From: Limonium bicolor
Taxonomy: Eukaryota > Streptophyta > Magnoliopsida > Caryophyllales > Plumbaginaceae
Direction of reading: 5' to 3'
Length of the DNA: 64,000 nucleotides
NCBI GenBank assembly: GCA_023374045.1
Contig: CM041779.1
Location: 272,834,062-272,898,061, forward strand
A model generated the notes under the pieces. It saw only the letters and a list, made by a program, of their open reading frames with translations. It did no database searches and was not told the origin of the DNA. Of the stretch, positions 59,367 through 64,000 are shown piece by piece. The stretch's first letter is position 1, and the number at the start of each line of letters is the position of its first letter. The translations under genes and the position numbers were made by a program.

Positions 59367-62300
59367 TGTAACACCCCATCCAACAACAAACACATAACAA
59401 CAATCTGCAGCGGAAAAACAACTTCATCACATTACTTAACTCGTTGGTGTTACACGCCGTTAACCACCCACGTGGGTAACAAGGCTATTACATATACATT
59501 GTACCGGTCTGATGGACTAGATTCCCGAGCGACTACACATTATTATCCCTTTCCATTGACAACAAAACATACACATACCTTCCAACTGTACCGAGTATTT
59601 ACAACTGATGCCGATAACAATTTTGGTCTTACTACACCTACTGTATATATACAACTTAAATGATTACCCATGTACAACGACTACCCCGTCCTACTCTCGA
59701 ACGACTTCGAACTCTTTGTACCTGAAATAGGAAAAGAAGAGAAAGGGTGGCCCCCAAGGGGCTCAGCACCTTTGCTGGTATGGTAATCCCGCAATCCGCA
59801 TGCTACCGGGCCACGCACAACTAATTGTCGTCTTAGCATGCGGTTGATTTTATTTGAATCATGCATGTAAACTTAAACACATCACATAACATTCCACCTC
59901 AAAGGGCTCAACAAACAGATAACACCACCTTACTTGATAAGTCACTCATGGTGTTCATTAACCCTAGAGTGTTTTTCCTCTAACGGAGCTACTTCCTTAA
60001 TAGACGACACTTACCTATTAATCGGGTTATCATTAAACGCCTCTTATCACAAACTGGGATTCATATCCATGATCCACATACTCCACACTTTACAACATAT
60101 CACATACATCACATAACAACACATAACAACACTTTTCACGTTTCAACGTGCACATAATAACATCGCAATAGAAATTACATTACATCAAAAACACATAACA
60201 TAACGGGAGCGGTTCTCTTAGGAACCGACCCAAACATTGTTAATTCACTGGTGAGCCTAGAGAATGATGTCACCCTCATGATAAACTCGTTATACAACAC
60301 TCATTACCGTCCTAATAGTCGGACGAGTAACTTAAGTTAAGATGGTTCGGGTTAGTGGCCCGAACACACCGCACAAACACATGTTTCCCCCTAAACCGAT
60401 CATAAGTCAGAATAGCTAAGCTTTGGAGTAAGCTAATGGGAGATCATAACCCGTGAGGGAAACAACCATAACAGAGAGAAGGGTAAGGCTAAGAAGGATA
60501 CCCACTAAAAAAAACGCGGGACCGGCCTAACCGGATTCCTCACCACTGTTAGTACATACTTACTTTTAGATATTAGTTAGAACCCCACTATGGAGTCTAT
60601 CACATCTACACACCATACAGTATTACAACTGGGTTAAACATACAAGGGAGGTCCCTACATTCACACACACATATCACACAATTAACACACGCATAGCCGT
60701 GGTTAGAACGTCCCATGGTTTGGGTCGTTTAATCCGAATACCGAACTCTCATGTGATCCTAGACTCAGTTAGCTAAGGTTTAACACTTTCGAGGTTAAAT
60801 GGTATCGGAGTTGAACACGCCACATAAATGATTACTGTAAACTCATTACATGTTTTATCTTACAACGTGGCAAACATACAGAAGAGAAAAAAACATTGGC
60901 ATACAAGCCGGTGTAATCCGGTAGGACACAGGTTGCAAGAAAAACCATACTTGTCACCGGAGTCCACTTATCATGTCCACTTATGTTCCTCGAGCAATTC
61001 TCGAACAACTGATAACATTACATGTACTTTATTAACATCGGGGTAACATGGTTGTTTAAAGTCTAATGCTTATAACTTATCCCCGTTAACTTAGTTAAAT
61101 AACTTCACATTTTAACTTATTTAACCTTTACATTTTAATACAACTTTTCCCCCACTAAATTGTCATTATTACTCACTCATCATGTCCTTAACAATCTTAT
61201 AACATCATTACTTAATAATCCCCATCATCCTATAACCTTAAACAATGATTTTTTTTTTACATATTTGGGCCGTCCGACCCACCGTCCGACCCACAACTGG
61301 GTCGGACCATTCCAGAAACTTTCTCCGTCTTTTAAATACACTTGTCCGACCCATGTCCGACCCAAGACCTCTGGGTCGGACCATTCCAGAAACTCCAACG
61401 GTTGCATTAACAGAGCTGTCCGACCCACCCTGGGTCGGACCACTGGGTCGGACAACACCAGAATTTGTCCAAAACTTGTCAAACTTTCTCCAAACTTTTA
61501 CTCAAGCCTCCTAATGTGTTCTAACATCATTTGGCACATCAAACACACCTTTAGCCATGTACTAAACTCTTTAAATCACTCACCAAAACCATCTTATCAT
61601 TCACAAATTTCTTACAAAATTCCTAGCACTTGGAATGTTTTCTCCTTAAGATTTCTAAGTGGTATTTCACCTATAATGACCACTATACCAAGGTGTTTCC
61701 TCTACACCTTAACATCATCTCTCAACTTCTTTTCTTACTAACTAAATCTCCTTTTTCACATCTTACCTAAACATCATTTCCTCCTTGTACATCAACATCC
61801 CTAAACCTTAAACAAACTTCTCCAAGACTTTAATACATTCTCAAAAACACTCATTGAATTCCTAGAACTTCCAAGATAATACCTAAATCCTTGTACCACT
61901 CTAAATCACCTTAATACATGCTTTCTTCCCTAGTAAAACACTTGTTCACCTTTAACACTTCCTAGTTCACCAAAACTTATTTAAAACACTTATAACTTCA
62001 TATACATTTTCCAAATTTTGCCATAGCTTCTCTTGTATATTCTCACATCCAAACACTTAGGTTTTTACCTTATTTCATTCAAAAACACCTAAATCCACCA
62101 AGAACTTTCTCACACACAAAACTTCACCAAATTTACACTACATCACAATATAGTGTATAAACTTAAATTGCTTGGCACTTAGGCCCTTAAATAACATGGC
62201 TCTTAGGCCCTTAAATTGCATAAACCTTAAACACTGAATTTCCCACATAAATAATGCCTTTGACCTGCAATTACATACAACAACACATATGCCCTTTAAT

Positions 62301-63878
62301 AGTTTCCTTGAGATCATTTTACTAGGTCATTCACCATTGGCTCCTTAGGTATTTTTATCAAGAAAATCAAGCTCATTTTTCCTAAGGCATTTAAACTACA
62401 TTGAGATAGTTTGTTTACCTCTTTCCCTCTCAAACTTCTTTCTTGTTTCCTTGTACCGAAAATCAGCAAGGAGTTTGATCACTTGTCAACTTTCTAATCA
62501 ATACACATATAAGGGTAATGAGCTTAAGAATTCACACTTAAACTCATATACAAACCCTATTTTAACATAAGTGTTTTAATACACTAAAATGATATTTACC
62601 TTTGAATTTGAAAGAGAACTTGAATATGTAACAAGAGAGGTCTCCACCAAGCCCTTGAATGGTTGGAATGAAGCTAGAACAAGGCAAGATGAAGGCACCA
62701 TAAGTGGTGATTTTCAGCCACACACTAAAACAAGAGGAAACATTGATTTTCTTTGACTTTCCTTACCTTGAAGCAAAGGAGAATGACAAGGCATGAAAAG
62801 GTGAGTTCAAGCTCCAACAATGGTGAATCTTCATGGCACCGAAATGGAGTTCTTGAAGATTTGAAAAGAGAGAAGTGTAGAGCTTGCTCCAACTAGAAGA
62901 ATGGTGGTCTTGAAATTGAATTTGGACCATGAAGCTAGGAGTTACAAGCATTCAAAGATGGAGTTCTTGTGTGGTACTATAGCAAATCGTAAAAGAGAGA
63001 AATAAGGGAGGTAGAAGACGGTGGGAAGTGGAGGAAATGAGAGAATGAAGATTGGAGTCTACTTTTAGAAGATATTTATGTACTAAAGTAACTTTCTTCT
63101 TTTTACTTACCTTTCCTTCCTTTCTTTAATTGTTTTTTTTACATGGTGGTGACTCACCTTAATAAAAACTGGCCCCCATCATTTACTTAGGGGTAGTTTG
63201 GTCTTAGTTGACCAATTAAATTACTTATAACAACATATGTTACAAACTAGCTTATAATAGTTACTATTCACTAACTAAGGCACATATTTGTGAAATTTTT
63301 GATTTCCCATTGATTTAGACCTCCAAATGTGATACTAAGTGGTACACATGTTAATTAAAGAGTAATGATGGACATTTAGCCATTCAAAACTCATTTACAA
63401 GACAATTTTTCAAAAACGTGCTTTAAGACTCCTTAAAGCACATTTTGTGTTTTAACTTGTTTTCAAGCTTGGTTTTCTTTGGTAATTGATTTAATATGTT
63501 CATTAACATATTTATAAGGCATAGGTATGACCATTAGGTCTTATACAAATTTATCCCAAGCTTAGAGCACATTTTTGCCCATATTGACTTTAAGGTATTT
63601 ATTTGTGTTTTATTTGGTTTAACTGTCTACCAAAGTTTCCTAAGGACTTAATTACCCTTATTAAATCATAATTGAATATTATTAAGTCTTGGTAGGCTCT
63701 TTGGGTCCTAACCAAGTTCACTCCAAGCTTAGAGCATGTTTTTGCTCAAACTATATCTTAGTGCTTTATTGCATATTACTATGGTTTAAATTGTTCACTG
63801 ATGTTTCTAAGGCACTTTTTAGCCTTTACATACCATAGTTTAAATGTTTAACGACATATCAAGGTTTGGGGTATTTCA
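59367..63878 (-). repeat. 5' LTR of element 3 (full length)
   Basis: 4,512 bp; the intact counterpart of 50587-54326. Ends TG...CA, followed by TATTC. Confidence 0.93.
61265..61454. repeat. Palindromic array in the 5' LTR of element 3
   Basis: Same units as 52483-52658 plus one extra 13-bp half-unit (CACTGGGTCGGAC), a small expansion relative to the other LTR. Confidence 0.8.
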
Positions 63879-63883
63879 TATTC

Positions 63884-64000
63884 TCCCTTGTTTAGTTCAC
63901 TTTGTTTAAGAATTTAAGAATTAAACTATTCTACTTTGTTTAGTCTATTATGTTTAAGAATCTGATAAGCAAACAAAAGGGGTGTTTTCCTGTCGAACTA
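63884..64000. repeat. Tandem repeat interrupted by element 3 (right part)
   Basis: Continuation of the array left of element 3: TTGTTTAGTTCACTTTGTTT, then AACTATTCTACTTTGTTTAG and TTTAAGAATCTGATAAGC. Confidence 0.65.

Larger units (their letters stand above)
50587..63878 (-). mobile_element. Non-autonomous Ty3-derived LTR element 3
   Basis: A 13,292-bp element with 5-bp duplication TATTC (50582-50586 and 63879-63883). LTRs: 50587-54326 (3,740 bp, with an internal deletion) and 59367-63878 (4,512 bp). Orientation is set by the polypurine tract at 54327 and the primer site at 59350. The interior (54327-59366) has no intact coding sequence, only diverged pol relics such as a chromodomain with stops. 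The LTRs share the end sequences, palindromic array and overall plan of element 2. Near-identical LTRs around a long-dead interior indicate recent movement in trans. Confidence 0.9.

Overview
The window looks like nuclear DNA from a flowering plant, probably a eudicot. It holds one spliced host gene in a sea of LTR retrotransposons, plus a Stowaway-type MITE, a decayed plastid-DNA insertion and AT-rich intergenic DNA. The species cannot be named from sequence alone.

Layout. (1) 1-1,561: non-coding DNA with a short minisatellite. (2) 1,567-6,504 (+): a Ty1/copia element with 5-bp target-site duplications (TSD AATAG), TA...TA LTR ends and a gag-pol broken by stops and frameshifts. (3) 7,794-12,995 (-): the only clear host gene, nine exons and 1,113 codons, encoding an N-terminal NT-C2 domain followed by a long coiled coil (plant 'myosin heavy chain-related' family). 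(4) 13-19.3 kb: upstream DNA, a MITE, a retroposed fragment and several tandem repeats. (5) 19,358-33,505 (-): Ty3/gypsy chromovirus element 1 (TSD GCGGT, LTRs about 3.83 kb). (6) 33,506-34,717: spacer with a plastid trnV-GAC/rrn16-leader fragment. (7) 34,718-48,976 (-): Ty3 element 2 (TSD GTATG, LTRs 3.9-4.0 kb). (8) 48,977-50,586: spacer. (9) 50,587-63,878 (-): Ty3-derived element 3 (TSD TATTC), near-identical LTRs around a decayed interior, so probably non-autonomous. (10) The tandem repeat that element 3 split resumes to the window end.

The main discovery candidate is in elements 1 and 2. Between gag and pol each carries an AlkB-type 2-oxoglutarate/Fe(II) dioxygenase that resembles plant ALKBH1-like proteins. 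In element 1 it is an intact 252-codon ORF with the full HxD...H...RxNxxxR active site. In both elements the end of gag carries a phase-1 splice donor followed within a few codons by a stop. Two candidate phase-1 acceptors lie downstream, one opening the AlkB frame and one opening the protease/pol frame. This suggests one transcript giving Gag, Gag-AlkB or Gag-Pol by alternative splicing. The layout is the same in two clearly diverged elements.

The three Ty3-type elements share LTR end sequences, an initiator-tRNA-Met primer site, a polypurine tract, an array of palindromic units in the LTR, and a hairpin beside a second polypurine tract whose stem shows compensatory changes in element 3. Element 3 may be mobilised in trans by relatives of elements 1 and 2. 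All homology calls come from reading motifs; no database or alignment program was run.
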